Source of the DNA: a virus
DNA length: 64,000 nt
Reading direction: 5' to 3' (one strand)
Virus record (IMG/VR): IMGVR_UViG_3300027782_004428
Coordinates: 26,000-89,999 of that record
The notes beneath the pieces were generated by a model that was not told the origin of the DNA, did not search any database, and was given only the letters and a program-made list of their open reading frames with translations. A program made the position numbers and the translations under genes. Positions 47,659 to 57,527 of the stretch are shown piece after piece (the stretch's first letter is position 1; each line of letters begins with the position of its first letter).

Positions 47659-49968
47659 ATGACACAGCAAGTAATTGACGTAGGCAATGTTGCCAATGAC
47701 GGGCAAGGCGATCCGTTGCGCACAGCGTTTACCAAAACCAACGACAACTTCACAGAACTCTACAACATTGGTGGTATTTCAGGTATTGCCAATGGTACAT
47801 CTAACATTAGTATTGCAGAAAACAGCACAGTTAGCATCAGTTCTGCGAACGTGGCCAACGTATTTGTGGTATATAGCACAGGTGTTACCAATCTGGGACT
47901 GATTAGCAGTAACAATATTTCTGCCACAGGCAACATCACTGCGGGCGGTTTGATTTTTGGCAACGGAAGTCAACTTACAGGTGTAATATCCAGTGCTCCT
48001 GCGGCATTGATTACAGGCGCCACGCTCAGTTCCAACGTGATAAATTCCAGCTTGACTTCAGTTGGTATATTGACCAGTGTCAGCGTCACAGGAAACGTAC
48101 AAGGCGGCAATTTGAGAACAGCCGGCACAATCAGTTCAGCCGGTAATATTCTGGGACAAAATATCAATACAGTGGGCGATTTAGCAGCCACAGGCAACAT
48201 CACTGGGGGCAACGTTACTACCTCTGGACAACTGAGTGTGACTGGTGCTATCACCAGTGGTGGCACAGTCACAGCCAATGCTTTTGTGGGCAACGGTGCC
48301 GGACTTACTGGATTTGTGGTCAGTGCTAACGCAGCGTTGTTGACCGGCAGCTTGTTGGCGGCCAACGTGGTCAACAGCTCATTGCAAACTGTGGGCAACC
48401 TCAGCAGTCTTGTGATCAGTAATGCTCTGGGCGGCACAGGTAGTATCACTGCCAATGCTCTGACACTTGGCACAATTCTTAATGCCACAGGCAACATTAC
48501 CGGGGGTAATTTAAACACAGGCGGCAAGGTAGTGGCCACCAGCGATGGATCATTTGGTGGCGATGTGATTGCAGTGAATTTTACCGGTAATGCTGTAACT
48601 GGCAATCTTAACATCAACCAAATAAATGCCAACACTTTGATCACAACCAACCTGTTGAGTGCGGCAGGCAACATCACAGGAGCCAATGTCAATACTGGCA
48701 ATGTGAGTGCAACTGGCACTGTCACAGCCAATGCTTTTGTGGGCAGTATATCCACAGCATCTCAACCGGGCATTACTACTGTTGGTACGCTGGGCTCGCT
48801 CACAGTCACAGCCAACATCACTGGGGGCAACATCAACACCGGCGGCATAGTCAGCGCCGCGGGCAATATCTCAGGATTGAACCTGGTAACCACAGGAGCT
48901 GTTAACGGTGCTTCTTTGAGTGTGAGTGGCAACATCACTGGTGGCAATGTGCTGGGCGGTGCCAATGTCAATGCCACAACACACACAGGTACCACTGCAA
49001 GTCTAAGCGGCAACATCACAGGCGGTAACTTGCTCACAGGCGGATTGATATCTGCCACAGGAACAATAAACGCCGGTGCAGCAACATTTGCTGGTAGTTT
49101 GATCGCCACAGGCACAGTTGGTTATATCAATGCAAGTACCGTGGCAATCACAGATCCTATTTTGAGTTTGGGTCGTGGTGCAAACAATGGGTCATTGGGT
49201 AGTGCCACAACCACAGACCTTGGCAGCCAGCTGTACTACTACGACACATCAGAAAAATCTGCATTTATTGGTTATCAGTTGTCGACTGGTAACATAGTGG
49301 TGGCCAAACAGGTTTCAATCTCCGGCGAACTTGTGACTGTGAACACTTACGGCAATTTGGTAATGGGAACATTACTGGCTCAGGGCATTGTGAGTGCAGT
49401 GGGCAACATTGTTACCACAGCAAATGTCAGTGGCGGTAACGTTATTGCCACAACACACCTGGGCACAACATTCAGCGCCAGTGGCAACATCACGGGCGGC
49501 AATGTACTGGGTGGCGCCAATGTCAATGCCACAACACACACCGGTACCACAGTATCAGTCTCGGGCAACGTGAATGGCGGCAATATCATCAGTGCCGCAG
49601 CCCTGTCAGCTGCGTCCTTGGTCATCTCTGGCAACACAGCCACAGTTACCTCAGCAGGTTACACAATTGGCTACAGAGATTTACCGCAGTTGACATCATT
49701 TGGCACCCTGGCCACAACAGACGGCGGCAAACACTACTACGGATCAGGTACGTTGACTATTCCAACCAATGCCAGCGCGGCATTGCCAGTGGGCACTGCA
49801 ATTTTGGTCATTGCCAGTGCATCCACAACAATCAGTGCAGCCAGTGTTACGTTGATCTGGGCTGGAGTAGGCACCACTGGTTCTAGAACTCTGGCACAGT
49901 ACGGTCAAGCCAGTTTGATCAAGGTGGGAACAGACACCTGGTATATTTCCGGCACAGGAATCACATAA
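47659..49968 (+). CDS. long repetitive tail fibre protein
   Basis: 769 residues from ATG 47659. The N-terminus MTQQVIDVGNVANDGQGDPL, with RTAFTKTNDNFTELYN, is the standard baseplate-binding start of many phage fibres. The shaft consists of dozens of GNITGGN-type units (NVTTSGQLSVTG, NINTGGIVSAAG). The C-terminus (from about residue 660) has RDLPQLTSFGTLATTDGGKHYYGSG and a beta head. Its stop overlaps the next ATG. Confidence 0.88.
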   Translation: MTQQVIDVGNVANDGQGDPLRTAFTKTNDNFTELYNIGGISGIANGTSNISIAENSTVSISSANVANVFVVYSTGVTNLGLISSNNISATGNITAGGLIFGNGSQLTGVISSAPAALITGATLSSNVINSSLTSVGILTSVSVTGNVQGGNLRTAGTISSAGNILGQNINTVGDLAATGNITGGNVTTSGQLSVTGAITSGGTVTANAFVGNGAGLTGFVVSANAALLTGSLLAANVVNSSLQTVGNLSSLVISNALGGTGSITANALTLGTILNATGNITGGNLNTGGKVVATSDGSFGGDVIAVNFTGNAVTGNLNINQINANTLITTNLLSAAGNITGANVNTGNVSATGTVTANAFVGSISTASQPGITTVGTLGSLTVTANITGGNINTGGIVSAAGNISGLNLVTTGAVNGASLSVSGNITGGNVLGGANVNATTHTGTTASLSGNITGGNLLTGGLISATGTINAGAATFAGSLIATGTVGYINASTVAITDPILSLGRGANNGSLGSATTTDLGSQLYYYDTSEKSAFIGYQLSTGNIVVAKQVSISGELVTVNTYGNLVMGTLLAQGIVSAVGNIVTTANVSGGNVIATTHLGTTFSASGNITGGNVLGGANVNATTHTGTTVSVSGNVNGGNIISAAALSAASLVISGNTATVTSAGYTIGYRDLPQLTSFGTLATTDGGKHYYGSGTLTIPTNASAALPVGTAILVIASASTTISAASVTLIWAGVGTTGSRTLAQYGQASLIKVGTDTWYISGTGIT
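48925..48997 (+). repeat. fibre shaft repeat, copy A
   Basis: About 70 bases nearly identical to 49480-49550, both coding GNITGGNVLGGANVNATTHT. Indicates internal duplication in the fibre gene. Confidence 0.7.
49480..49550 (+). repeat. fibre shaft repeat, copy B
   Basis: Second copy of the block at 48925-48997, differing by silent third-base changes. Confidence 0.7.
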
Positions 49969-50519
49969 TGAGTGGTATCATGGTGGCCATGGGCGCACTG
50001 TTGCCCACAGTGAGCTATGCAAATGGTTTGTATAATACCTCATATGGCGTTGAACTGTCGCCTATTGACATTGGTACGCAGTCATCCCTTGGCGGGGCAT
50101 ATTCAGTGACCTATCAATGGATCGGCTACTACAGGCCAGCATCGTCTAGTGCCATTCAGCTGGGTGCTGTGTGCAACTATCAGGAGTACTACAATTATTT
50201 TGGCAGTAACTATGCCTACAACTGGGGTGGCGGTGGCAACAGCACCTGTTATATCTGGACCGGCAACACTGCCAAGTCCGGCTACAATGCCGGCAACTAC
50301 ACAGCACTAATTCAAAATGGCACCAGCGGCAGCAATTTTACTGCCACAGCCAATTCATACGTGCCCATGAGAATTCAGTGGTCCACATATTTGCCGTATA
50401 GTTACGATGGCGTTTATAGCGTCACCTATTTTGCTCAAAGCAATTTTGCTTTTACCATTGCCAGCACCAGTTCAATATCTGGTCGTATATTCTACAACAG
50501 CTTGACCAATGGTTTCTAA
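49968..50519 (+). CDS. fibre-associated adhesin-like protein
   Basis: 183 residues, overlapping the fibre stop by one base. Aromatic, Ser/Gly/Asn-rich: NYQEYYNYFGSNYAYNWGGG, CYIWTGNTAKSGYNAGNYTA and SYVPMRIQWSTYLPY. The order resembles PA14/GLEYA-type glycan-binding domains. A fibre tip or chaperone is likely. The apparent signal-like start (MSGIMVAMGALLPTVSYA) may be accidental. Confidence 0.6.
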   Translation: MSGIMVAMGALLPTVSYANGLYNTSYGVELSPIDIGTQSSLGGAYSVTYQWIGYYRPASSSAIQLGAVCNYQEYYNYFGSNYAYNWGGGGNSTCYIWTGNTAKSGYNAGNYTALIQNGTSGSNFTATANSYVPMRIQWSTYLPYSYDGVYSVTYFAQSNFAFTIASTSSISGRIFYNSLTNGF

Positions 50520-50526
50520 CCGCAAA

Positions 50527-50532
50527 TAAATA
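50527..50532 (+). promoter_or_regulatory. putative late promoter box TAAATA (leadered)
   Basis: AATAAATATC, 19 bases before the ATG at 50552. Confidence 0.5.
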
Positions 50533-50551
50533 TCACAGAGGCACAACAACA

Positions 50552-53500
50552 ATGGCACAACCAGTTTGGGAAACACCGGCAGGCAGTTTAGGGGTAGTAC
50601 CTGAAAGTATATTCTACCAACAGACTCTGCTGGCCTATGATCCCGACGGCGGTGACGTATACTATGCAGTGATTGCCGGCAGCTTGCCCGAAGGTATTCA
50701 GTGTACCGCCAACGGTCTCATAGTGGGCACTCCTCTAGCAGTGGCCAGTCTACAAGGTGTACCCACAGCAGTAAATCAAGACGTCACTAGCAAATTTACA
50801 GTTCGTGCCTATACTGAAACAGTGGATGAACAAGTTGACCGCATACGTGATCGAACTTTCACGCTCACAGTCACTGGCAATGACATACCTGAATTTACCA
50901 CACCTGCTGGCAGCATTGGCACATTCTATGATGGTGATCGATTGGATATTCAAATTGGGTATACCAACACAGATCCTAATGAAACAGTCACCGTGGCCCT
51001 GGTGGGTGGTGAGTTGCCTGGCGGTATCACGGTGAGTTCTACCGGACTAATTTCAGGTTACATACAACCTGCTGTGAATGTGGATGAAACGCCGGGTTAC
51101 GACCAGACTCCAATCTATACATTGCCTTATGACTTTGTGGTGTCAGCCATTAGCAAAAACTATCAGTTTACTCTGCAAGTCACAGATGGCAAAACCAGTA
51201 ATCTACGTACATTTTATTTCTTTGTGTATGATCGCGGTACACTCACAGCTGACACCACAGAAATCACAGCTGATTCAACCACAGTTACCGCCGATGAAAC
51301 AACCGAACGCAGACCTTTTATTGTCAACGCTGATCCTAGTGATCTGGGCACAGTTCGAGGCGACAATTATTTTGCCTATCAGTTCATTGGCAATGACTAT
51401 GATACGCCGGCCTTGAAGTATGCTATCAATGTCAATGAAGGATCAGGCCTTCCACCTGGCCTGGAGCTCGACCCCAACTCAGGTTGGTACTATGGCTATG
51501 TGCCTGACCAAGGTGTTACAGAAGTTGAGTACAGTTTCAATGTGGTGACCTATCAAGCAGACTTTGTGGGCACACCTATAGCCTGTACTGCCACTGCATT
51601 TGGCACCAATCGTATCACATGCGACAGCACTGCACAGATTGAAACTGGTCAGCCCATTGTGTTTACCGGCACAGGATTTGGCGGCATCACTGCCAGTTCC
51701 ACACAGGTTTATTATGTGTTGAGCGTGAATAATAGCACACAATTCACTGTCACAGATAACCTCAGCACCAACGTTGCAGTCACACTGACCACATCAGCTG
51801 GCACAATGCAGGCCAACTTGATTGTGGCATCTGACTCTTACCCATTTACCATCACACTTTCAGGTGCAGTAGACGCCGAAGTAGTATGGATCACCCCCGA
51901 AGATCTGGGTTCTATTGAAAATGGAGACACCAGCCTCTTGGTAATTCAGGCAGAAAACACAGGCGGCCGAACTCTCTTTTACAGACTGGAATCAGGAGCA
52001 TTCAACGAATTGCCACAGGGCCTGGAACTGTTGCCCACTGGTGAAATTTCAGGACGTGTGAGTTTTAATACTTTTGCAGTTGACTTGGGCAGCACCACTT
52101 TTGATCAGAATCAAACCACCTGGGATAGTTCATTCGTGTTCACAGTGAATGCCTATGCCGAAGATACAGAACAAATTGTTTATGACGTGACTTCAGTCAC
52201 TATCAACAACAGCGGGTCAGGCTACAGCAGCGTCACTACACCGGTGCTGACATTCAGCACACCAGTGGGTGCAACAGCAGTACAGGCACAGGTGGGCAAT
52301 GTGATTGTGACTGGTGGTGCTATTACTTCAGTAGAAGTAGCAGATGCTGGTGCCGGGTATACTGGCCAAGCCACACTGGTTGTGACTGAAGGGTTTGGCG
52401 GAACTGGGGCGGTGTTTACTCCGGTCATGCGAGCCACTGGAGTACGAGATGTGGTATCAGTGTACAAAACTTTCAGCCTCAGATTGATTCGTACCTACAA
52501 CAAACCCTATCAAAATCTCAGCATCATGGCCATGCCGCCTGCCAATGATCGTGTGCTGATTGCCAGTTTGCTGGACAACCAAGATATATTTGTGCCTGAC
52601 TATATCTACAGACCTGATGATCCTTATTTTGGTAAATCTCGACGGGTAGTGTACCAACATGCTTTTGGTCTTGCACCTGAGACTTTAGACACCTATGTCA
52701 GTGCGTTGTATGAAAATCACTACTGGAAAAATCTTGTGCTAGGAGAAATTGAAACAGCACAGGCTGTGGACCCGGTCACAGGTGAAGTGATCTATGAAGT
52801 GGTGTACAGTAAAATTATTGATGACTTGGTCAATGCCAATGGAGACAGTGTGGCCAAGATTGTGAATTTGCCCTATCCCATTGTTGATCCCGGTGATGGC
52901 AGCACAGTGTTAACACAGGTATATCCCAACAGTTTGATAGACATGCGCAATCAAATGATTGATCAAGTGGGTCAAATATCCACCAAGTTGCCACTGTGGA
53001 TGATCAGCAAACAAAGCAACGGGCGAGTGTTGGGATTTACTCCGGCCTGGGTCATGTGTTATACCAAACCCAATCGATCAAAACAAGTTGCCTATTACAT
53101 TCAAACTGAATTTGGTGAACAGCTGAATCGCGTGGATTTCAAGGTTGATCGATATGTGCTGGATCGTACACTCAGCCGTAACTGGGATGCCGAGACTCAA
53201 GATTGGACTCCAGAAGCCAGTCTTACTACATTTGACCGATTTGGTTCGGGACAGTTTCCGTTCTTGGGTTACGTGGACATTGCCACTGAATTGGCCTATA
53301 ATGATGTCAACCAAAAAACTCTGGCAAGTATTGCTCTCTTGGGTGGCTTGGACGGCCAAATCAGTCAAATTGATGGAGATACCTTGATTTTTGTCAAACA
53401 AGAATATTACCAAGATTATCCTGTGATTGATGATGCTTGGCAAGACTACAGTATCTTGTATGACGAAGGTGGTTTCTCATCAGAGTTACCAGGCGCCTCA

Positions 53501-54358
53501 TTTGATGAAAGTGCCATGATCCCCGGCGGCACACAAGTATCATGCACCAATACCTTTTCGGGCACCAATCGTATTCAGGCTGCCAGCACAGTGGGTCTTG
53601 TGGTCGACGATCCTGTGTGGTTTTCGGGTACCACATTTGGCGGAATACAAGATGTCAAACCTAGTGGTCTTACACAAATTTACTATGTGACATCTGTGGT
53701 GGGTATTACTTGCACTGCCACCGCCACAGGTTCTGATGTCATAACCTGTGCTAGCACCACTAATTTGTCCGACAATGACATTGTATGGTTTTCAGGCACC
53801 ACATTTGGTGGTATAAACAAACTGAATGCCAGTAATGCCATACAGCCTTACTATGTGACCAAGGTCAGTGGTACACAATTCAAGGTCAGTCTCACCCTGG
53901 GCGGTGGTTTTGTGGGGTTGACCTCGGCCTCTGGCACAATGACTGTGAACACAAGATTCTTCACAGTGAGCACTATTGCCAACAACACCAACACAACTCT
54001 AACCACAGCATCTGGCAACATGCTGATGAATTTTGGCAATCAACGCATGGCAATCTTTACTATCTCTGTGGACCCGATGACCACTTTGGTTACCTTGACT
54101 CCTACTACGCAAACAGCAGAAACCCAGTATATACAGGTAGTGCGTGGCAACAATTTCCTGGGACAGCAGTTGTACTACCCAACCAGCCCTGCACAAGGAT
54201 ATACTGTGGTAAACTGGATTCAAGTGCCTGAATCTAACCTGGGAGAAACCACGTTTGACCAAGGATCCATGGCATTTGAAGTGCCTTTGGATATGTACGA
54301 TCCTACCGATCGCTATGATAAATATCTCGTATTCCCCAAAGCCAATGTATTGGTATAA
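50552..54358 (+). CDS. large Ig/cadherin-like virion structural protein
   Basis: 1268 residues. The first ~650 are putative Ig-type domains (WETPAGSLGVVPESIFYQ, LPEGIQCTANGLIVGTPLA, LPGGITVSSTGLISGYI, LPQGLELLPTGEISGRV), the pattern of phage baseplate or tail surface proteins. The middle (about 690-960) is a unique domain with PDYIYRPDDPYFGKSRRVV and PLWMISKQSNGRVLG. Three copies of a further repeat (T-G-x-N-x-I-x-C-x-S...FTGTGFGGI or FSGTTFGGI) lie near residues 350, 990 and 1055. Largest gene in the window and probably a tail or baseplate component. Confidence 0.8.
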   Translation: MAQPVWETPAGSLGVVPESIFYQQTLLAYDPDGGDVYYAVIAGSLPEGIQCTANGLIVGTPLAVASLQGVPTAVNQDVTSKFTVRAYTETVDEQVDRIRDRTFTLTVTGNDIPEFTTPAGSIGTFYDGDRLDIQIGYTNTDPNETVTVALVGGELPGGITVSSTGLISGYIQPAVNVDETPGYDQTPIYTLPYDFVVSAISKNYQFTLQVTDGKTSNLRTFYFFVYDRGTLTADTTEITADSTTVTADETTERRPFIVNADPSDLGTVRGDNYFAYQFIGNDYDTPALKYAINVNEGSGLPPGLELDPNSGWYYGYVPDQGVTEVEYSFNVVTYQADFVGTPIACTATAFGTNRITCDSTAQIETGQPIVFTGTGFGGITASSTQVYYVLSVNNSTQFTVTDNLSTNVAVTLTTSAGTMQANLIVASDSYPFTITLSGAVDAEVVWITPEDLGSIENGDTSLLVIQAENTGGRTLFYRLESGAFNELPQGLELLPTGEISGRVSFNTFAVDLGSTTFDQNQTTWDSSFVFTVNAYAEDTEQIVYDVTSVTINNSGSGYSSVTTPVLTFSTPVGATAVQAQVGNVIVTGGAITSVEVADAGAGYTGQATLVVTEGFGGTGAVFTPVMRATGVRDVVSVYKTFSLRLIRTYNKPYQNLSIMAMPPANDRVLIASLLDNQDIFVPDYIYRPDDPYFGKSRRVVYQHAFGLAPETLDTYVSALYENHYWKNLVLGEIETAQAVDPVTGEVIYEVVYSKIIDDLVNANGDSVAKIVNLPYPIVDPGDGSTVLTQVYPNSLIDMRNQMIDQVGQISTKLPLWMISKQSNGRVLGFTPAWVMCYTKPNRSKQVAYYIQTEFGEQLNRVDFKVDRYVLDRTLSRNWDAETQDWTPEASLTTFDRFGSGQFPFLGYVDIATELAYNDVNQKTLASIALLGGLDGQISQIDGDTLIFVKQEYYQDYPVIDDAWQDYSILYDEGGFSSELPGASFDESAMIPGGTQVSCTNTFSGTNRIQAASTVGLVVDDPVWFSGTTFGGIQDVKPSGLTQIYYVTSVVGITCTATATGSDVITCASTTNLSDNDIVWFSGTTFGGINKLNASNAIQPYYVTKVSGTQFKVSLTLGGGFVGLTSASGTMTVNTRFFTVSTIANNTNTTLTTASGNMLMNFGNQRMAIFTISVDPMTTLVTLTPTTQTAETQYIQVVRGNNFLGQQLYYPTSPAQGYTVVNWIQVPESNLGETTFDQGSMAFEVPLDMYDPTDRYDKYLVFPKANVLV

Positions 54359-54371
54359 CTAGGACACTTTA

Positions 54372-55883
54372 ATGGCAAGTAACATCAACCCAAATGACAT
54401 CGACGGCTCGTATCCCGTTGCTGGTCAAGACAATAATTCGCAAGGCTTTCGCGATAATTTTACCAACATCAAAACAAATTTCACATCAGCAGCCAATGAA
54501 ATAACTGATTTGCAAAACAAAGTTATCTTGAAATCCGCGCTTACAGGCACAACCCTGGACAACAACATGGGCGGCGCTTTATTATATGATGCACTGATTC
54601 AAGATTTTGCAGCTCAAAAGGTGTCGCTGGGTTCTGTAACAGGTGCAGTTTCTGTTAACTATGCCTCAGGGCACTATCAAGCACTCACAACATCAGGCGC
54701 TATCACCCTGAGTTTTATCAACTTTCCTGGTAGTGGAACCTATGGATACATCAAACTACAACTGGTCATATCCAACGCAGCACACACAGTTACCTTGCCA
54801 GCCGCAGTAACGCTGGGAGTGAGTGGTATTCAAGGCATCAGTCCAACTCCGCCGGCAGCAGGTCCTTACACAATTACATTTACAGCTGGCACATATGAAT
54901 TGGCATTTGGAACCTACAACAACGGGTCAACCATTACTATATTTGACTTGAATCGCGGCTTGACCAACTTTGCCGGCGCTGACATCACCCTGGACGACAT
55001 TACTGCTACAGGTAACATCATTGCTGGTTCGGGCGGTACCAAGTTCATGAGTGCCACAGGCAACGTGCTTGCAGGTGGCAATGTAGTAGCAGGCGGCAAC
55101 GTGATTGGTGCCAATATGACCACAGTTGGCCTACTCAGTGCCACAGGCAACGTAACCGGTGGCAATCTGGTAAGCTCAGCAGGACAAATCAGCACAGGTG
55201 GCAATGTCACAGGTGGCAACGTAGCAGGCTTTGTTCGCCCAACAGCAGGTTCAGCAAGTCAAGCACCTGTTAGATTCACATCGGGCACAAGTACATCTAC
55301 CGCAGCCGCTGGTGCCATGGAATATGATGGCGTGGTGTTTTACGGCACAGCCACAGCAAGCAATCGTGGCGTGTTACCAGCAGAACAATTCATTGCCTTG
55401 GCCAACGACTATGTGGCCAATGACTCGGCTGCGGCACAAAAAGTATTCAACTCTCCTACCAATGGCGCTATCACCCTGGATGCCACCACTACCTATCGAT
55501 TTGAAGGTGTGTATTACATCAGTCGTGCGCTGGGATCAAACAGTCACACACTCAGCACTGTGTTTGCAATAGGTGGTACGCTGACCAGTATTACCTACGT
55601 CGCCGACACAACTTCTACCGCTTCTAACATCCTGGGCACAGTCAGTAGGATCTATGGCACAGGCGCCACAGCCGTAGTAGTCACAGCGGCCAGCAGTGCA
55701 ACCAATGAACAAATCACTGTGGTAATCAAGGGCATGGTACGTACCAATGCTGCAGGAACATTTACTCCTCAAATTCAATATAGTTCAGCACCAGGCGGCG
55801 CCCCGACTATTTTGAAGAACAGCTATTTTAGAATGATCCCTGTGGGCACAAGTTCCGTGGCCAGTGTGGGTAATTGGAGTTAA
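54372..55883 (+). CDS. tail fibre protein
   Basis: 503 residues. N-terminal SNINPNDIDGSYPVAGQDNN, then FRDNFTNIKTNFTSAANEI, is a baseplate-attachment start shared with the 47659 gene. The shaft has GNVLAGGNVVAGGNV-type units, and the C-terminal head runs from about residue 310 (RGVLPAEQFIALANDYV...). It shares the GN-x-x-GGN repeat with the 47.7-50.0 kb fibre. Confidence 0.85.
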   Translation: MASNINPNDIDGSYPVAGQDNNSQGFRDNFTNIKTNFTSAANEITDLQNKVILKSALTGTTLDNNMGGALLYDALIQDFAAQKVSLGSVTGAVSVNYASGHYQALTTSGAITLSFINFPGSGTYGYIKLQLVISNAAHTVTLPAAVTLGVSGIQGISPTPPAAGPYTITFTAGTYELAFGTYNNGSTITIFDLNRGLTNFAGADITLDDITATGNIIAGSGGTKFMSATGNVLAGGNVVAGGNVIGANMTTVGLLSATGNVTGGNLVSSAGQISTGGNVTGGNVAGFVRPTAGSASQAPVRFTSGTSTSTAAAGAMEYDGVVFYGTATASNRGVLPAEQFIALANDYVANDSAAAQKVFNSPTNGAITLDATTTYRFEGVYYISRALGSNSHTLSTVFAIGGTLTSITYVADTTSTASNILGTVSRIYGTGATAVVVTAASSATNEQITVVIKGMVRTNAAGTFTPQIQYSSAPGGAPTILKNSYFRMIPVGTSSVASVGNWS

Positions 55884-55892
55884 CCAGACTGC

Positions 55893-55922
55893 TTGACTCA
55901 GCTGGTTGGTTCCATGTATAAT
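55893..55922 (+). promoter_or_regulatory. sigma70-type promoter, leaderless geometry
   Basis: TTGACT, 18 bases, TATAAT (55917-55922), 5 bases to the ATG at 55928. Confidence 0.8.
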
Positions 55923-55927
55923 ACAGT

Positions 55928-56170
55928 ATGGAACATCCTTTAATTGGTAATCTAGATGAACTCACTGTTGATGAACTCAGCACTCGAGTAAACGAACTCT
56001 CAAACAAACTTTCAATGGCCACTCGATCGGGTAATGGCCATCTTTGTAATCAAATTCGCATGGCTCTGGAAAGTTATCAAACCAAGTATCAAGAAAAACT
56101 TCAAGAAACATATCGTCGCCAGGACGAAATGTCACCCATCAACTTTGACAACAAAATCAATATCAAATGA
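55928..56170 (+). CDS. conserved small myovirus protein (leaderless)
   Basis: 80 residues. LDELTVDELSTRVNELSNKLSM and HLCNQIRMALESYQTKYQEKL form two helices. A close pattern is conserved in cyanophages. Function unknown. ATGA-coupled to the next gene. Confidence 0.7.
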   Translation: MEHPLIGNLDELTVDELSTRVNELSNKLSMATRSGNGHLCNQIRMALESYQTKYQEKLQETYRRQDEMSPINFDNKINIK

Positions 56171-56760
56171 ATGTACGACTACAATATGATCTAGAATTTC
56201 TTGCAGGAATCTACTATGATGACTGTCTGCAATTAAACAGCTATGATGTAAGTATGAGCTTACTGACCAAAACCAAAGACTCTGCTAGTACAAATATTGC
56301 CATGGAACGGCTCAAAGCATTTGTGCATGGCGTATTAGAAAGCACAGTTTTTATAAATCAGGCCAATATGGAACGTGCAGAGTTCCTGCAACTGGCCGGT
56401 TGCAATGTTACCACTTTGCCTGAAGAACCAGTTGACCAGATCATTGGAATGATGTTATACTACAAACTCAATGCTATCATGGAAGATCGAATGGTCATAA
56501 CCAGTTTGGATCTAGCCAGCAGACTGGGTGATGGTGTTTGGTACCAACATGATGCGGAAGAAGCAGCTGGACCTTTTGTTTCCGATGGCTGGTGGCATCG
56601 AGCAAGTGTACAACATGACACTATTGAGCAAGAAGAAGTTCCGGCAAATGTTCTTAAAGTAATCTCAAATGGTTGGTACGAAATGGACCTAGAGTGGCCA
56701 GAAAACTCTGTATCATCCAGCGACAACACAGTGGTATACGCAAACTTTCCTAAAAAATGA
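56167..56760 (+). CDS. conserved myovirus protein
   Basis: 197 residues. LQYDLEFLAGIYYDDCLQLN, DQIIGMMLYYKLNAIMEDRM and ISNGWYEMDLEWPENS. I recall a similar protein in large myoviruses, without known function. Overlaps both neighbours by 4 bases. Confidence 0.65.
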   Translation: MNVRLQYDLEFLAGIYYDDCLQLNSYDVSMSLLTKTKDSASTNIAMERLKAFVHGVLESTVFINQANMERAEFLQLAGCNVTTLPEEPVDQIIGMMLYYKLNAIMEDRMVITSLDLASRLGDGVWYQHDAEEAAGPFVSDGWWHRASVQHDTIEQEEVPANVLKVISNGWYEMDLEWPENSVSSSDNTVVYANFPKK

Positions 56761-57272
56761 AAACAGATCACTGCGGTAGAATTATATTTGATGAAATAGA
56801 TTTGATAGACATGGTCATGCGTGGCCAGCCCTTGGCAGATCTCAACGGATTGATTGTACAGCCCTGGATAGATTTAGAATCAGCGGCCGTCATACTAGAT
56901 GACATTCCCAAGTTCATTGAATACGATAAACTAGCGCAAGAAACTCAAGAACAATTTGATCATCGTTGTAGGAACACTTGGTTCATGCCGGACAAGTATA
57001 AAGAGTTAGATATTGCAGAACTAGTGATATCTCGATGTACCACACCTGAACAACTGCAACGCTGTGGAGAAGAGTTGCTGTTGTATCAAGAACGTGGGTT
57101 ATTCAATTTATTACGTTATCTGGTTTATGTTGTAGATATCATGCGAGATAATCATGTGATTTGGGGTGTAGGACGTGGATCCAGTGTGTCCAGTTATGTG
57201 CTGTACCTACTGGGAGTGCATCGGATTGATAGTATGCATTATGATTTAGACGTGAGTGAGTTCTTGCGTTAA
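56757..57272 (+). CDS. DNA polymerase III alpha-like fragment protein
   Basis: 171 residues. The C-terminus VIWGVGRGSSVSSYVLYLLG followed by VHRIDSMHYDLDVSEFLR matches the palm-region block of bacterial DnaE (GRGSAAGSLV...LGI...DPL.Y.LLFERFL). The catalytic aspartates that follow in DnaE are absent because the protein stops there. The N-terminal 100 residues are not recognisably PHP. It could be a remnant or a small protein that mimics the polymerase. The stop is genuine and followed by a late box. Confidence 0.65.
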   Translation: MKTDHCGRIIFDEIDLIDMVMRGQPLADLNGLIVQPWIDLESAAVILDDIPKFIEYDKLAQETQEQFDHRCRNTWFMPDKYKELDIAELVISRCTTPEQLQRCGEELLLYQERGLFNLLRYLVYVVDIMRDNHVIWGVGRGSSVSSYVLYLLGVHRIDSMHYDLDVSEFLR

Positions 57273-57275
57273 ATA
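57270..57275 (+). promoter_or_regulatory. putative late promoter box TAAATA (leadered)
   Basis: TAAATA at the stop of the preceding gene, 18 bases before the ATG at 57294, with TAGGAG between. Confidence 0.5.
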
Positions 57276-57293
57276 TGTTTTTAGGAGACAATT

Positions 57294-57527
57294 ATGAGCA
57301 AAGAAGTATATAGATCAGCCAATGGCAAGCCTGTAGACATGGGCGCCTTGCGTTTAAAAAACGAAAAGACTCGTGCAGTAGGCAACATGAAGGTCAACGC
57401 CCGCGGCGATGAAATCAACGAGCTGGGACAAGTGATTAGAAAAAAAACTGAACAGGTGAGCAATCAATATCAACGACAAATCAAGACCACTCTTCCCAGT
57501 TCACGACGCAAGGACAATGAGATATGA
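57294..57527 (+). CDS. conserved small myovirus protein
   Basis: 77 residues behind TTAGGAGACAATT. SKEVYRSANGKPVDMGALRL and AVGNMKVNARGDEINELGQV match a basic protein conserved in cyanophage-type genomes. Function unknown; possibly a head protein. ATGA-coupled to the co-chaperonin. Confidence 0.75.
   Translation: MSKEVYRSANGKPVDMGALRLKNEKTRAVGNMKVNARGDEINELGQVIRKKTEQVSNQYQRQIKTTLPSSRRKDNEI

Noticed and set aside
47970-48755. 261-codon frame antisense to the long fibre gene
   Set aside because: Shadow of the repeat coding sequence; repetitive LPPVMLP-type product.
48925-49550. Direct repeats that could suggest a CRISPR array
   Set aside because: They are coding repeats in frame with a fibre protein, with irregular spacing and no spacer-like unique segments.
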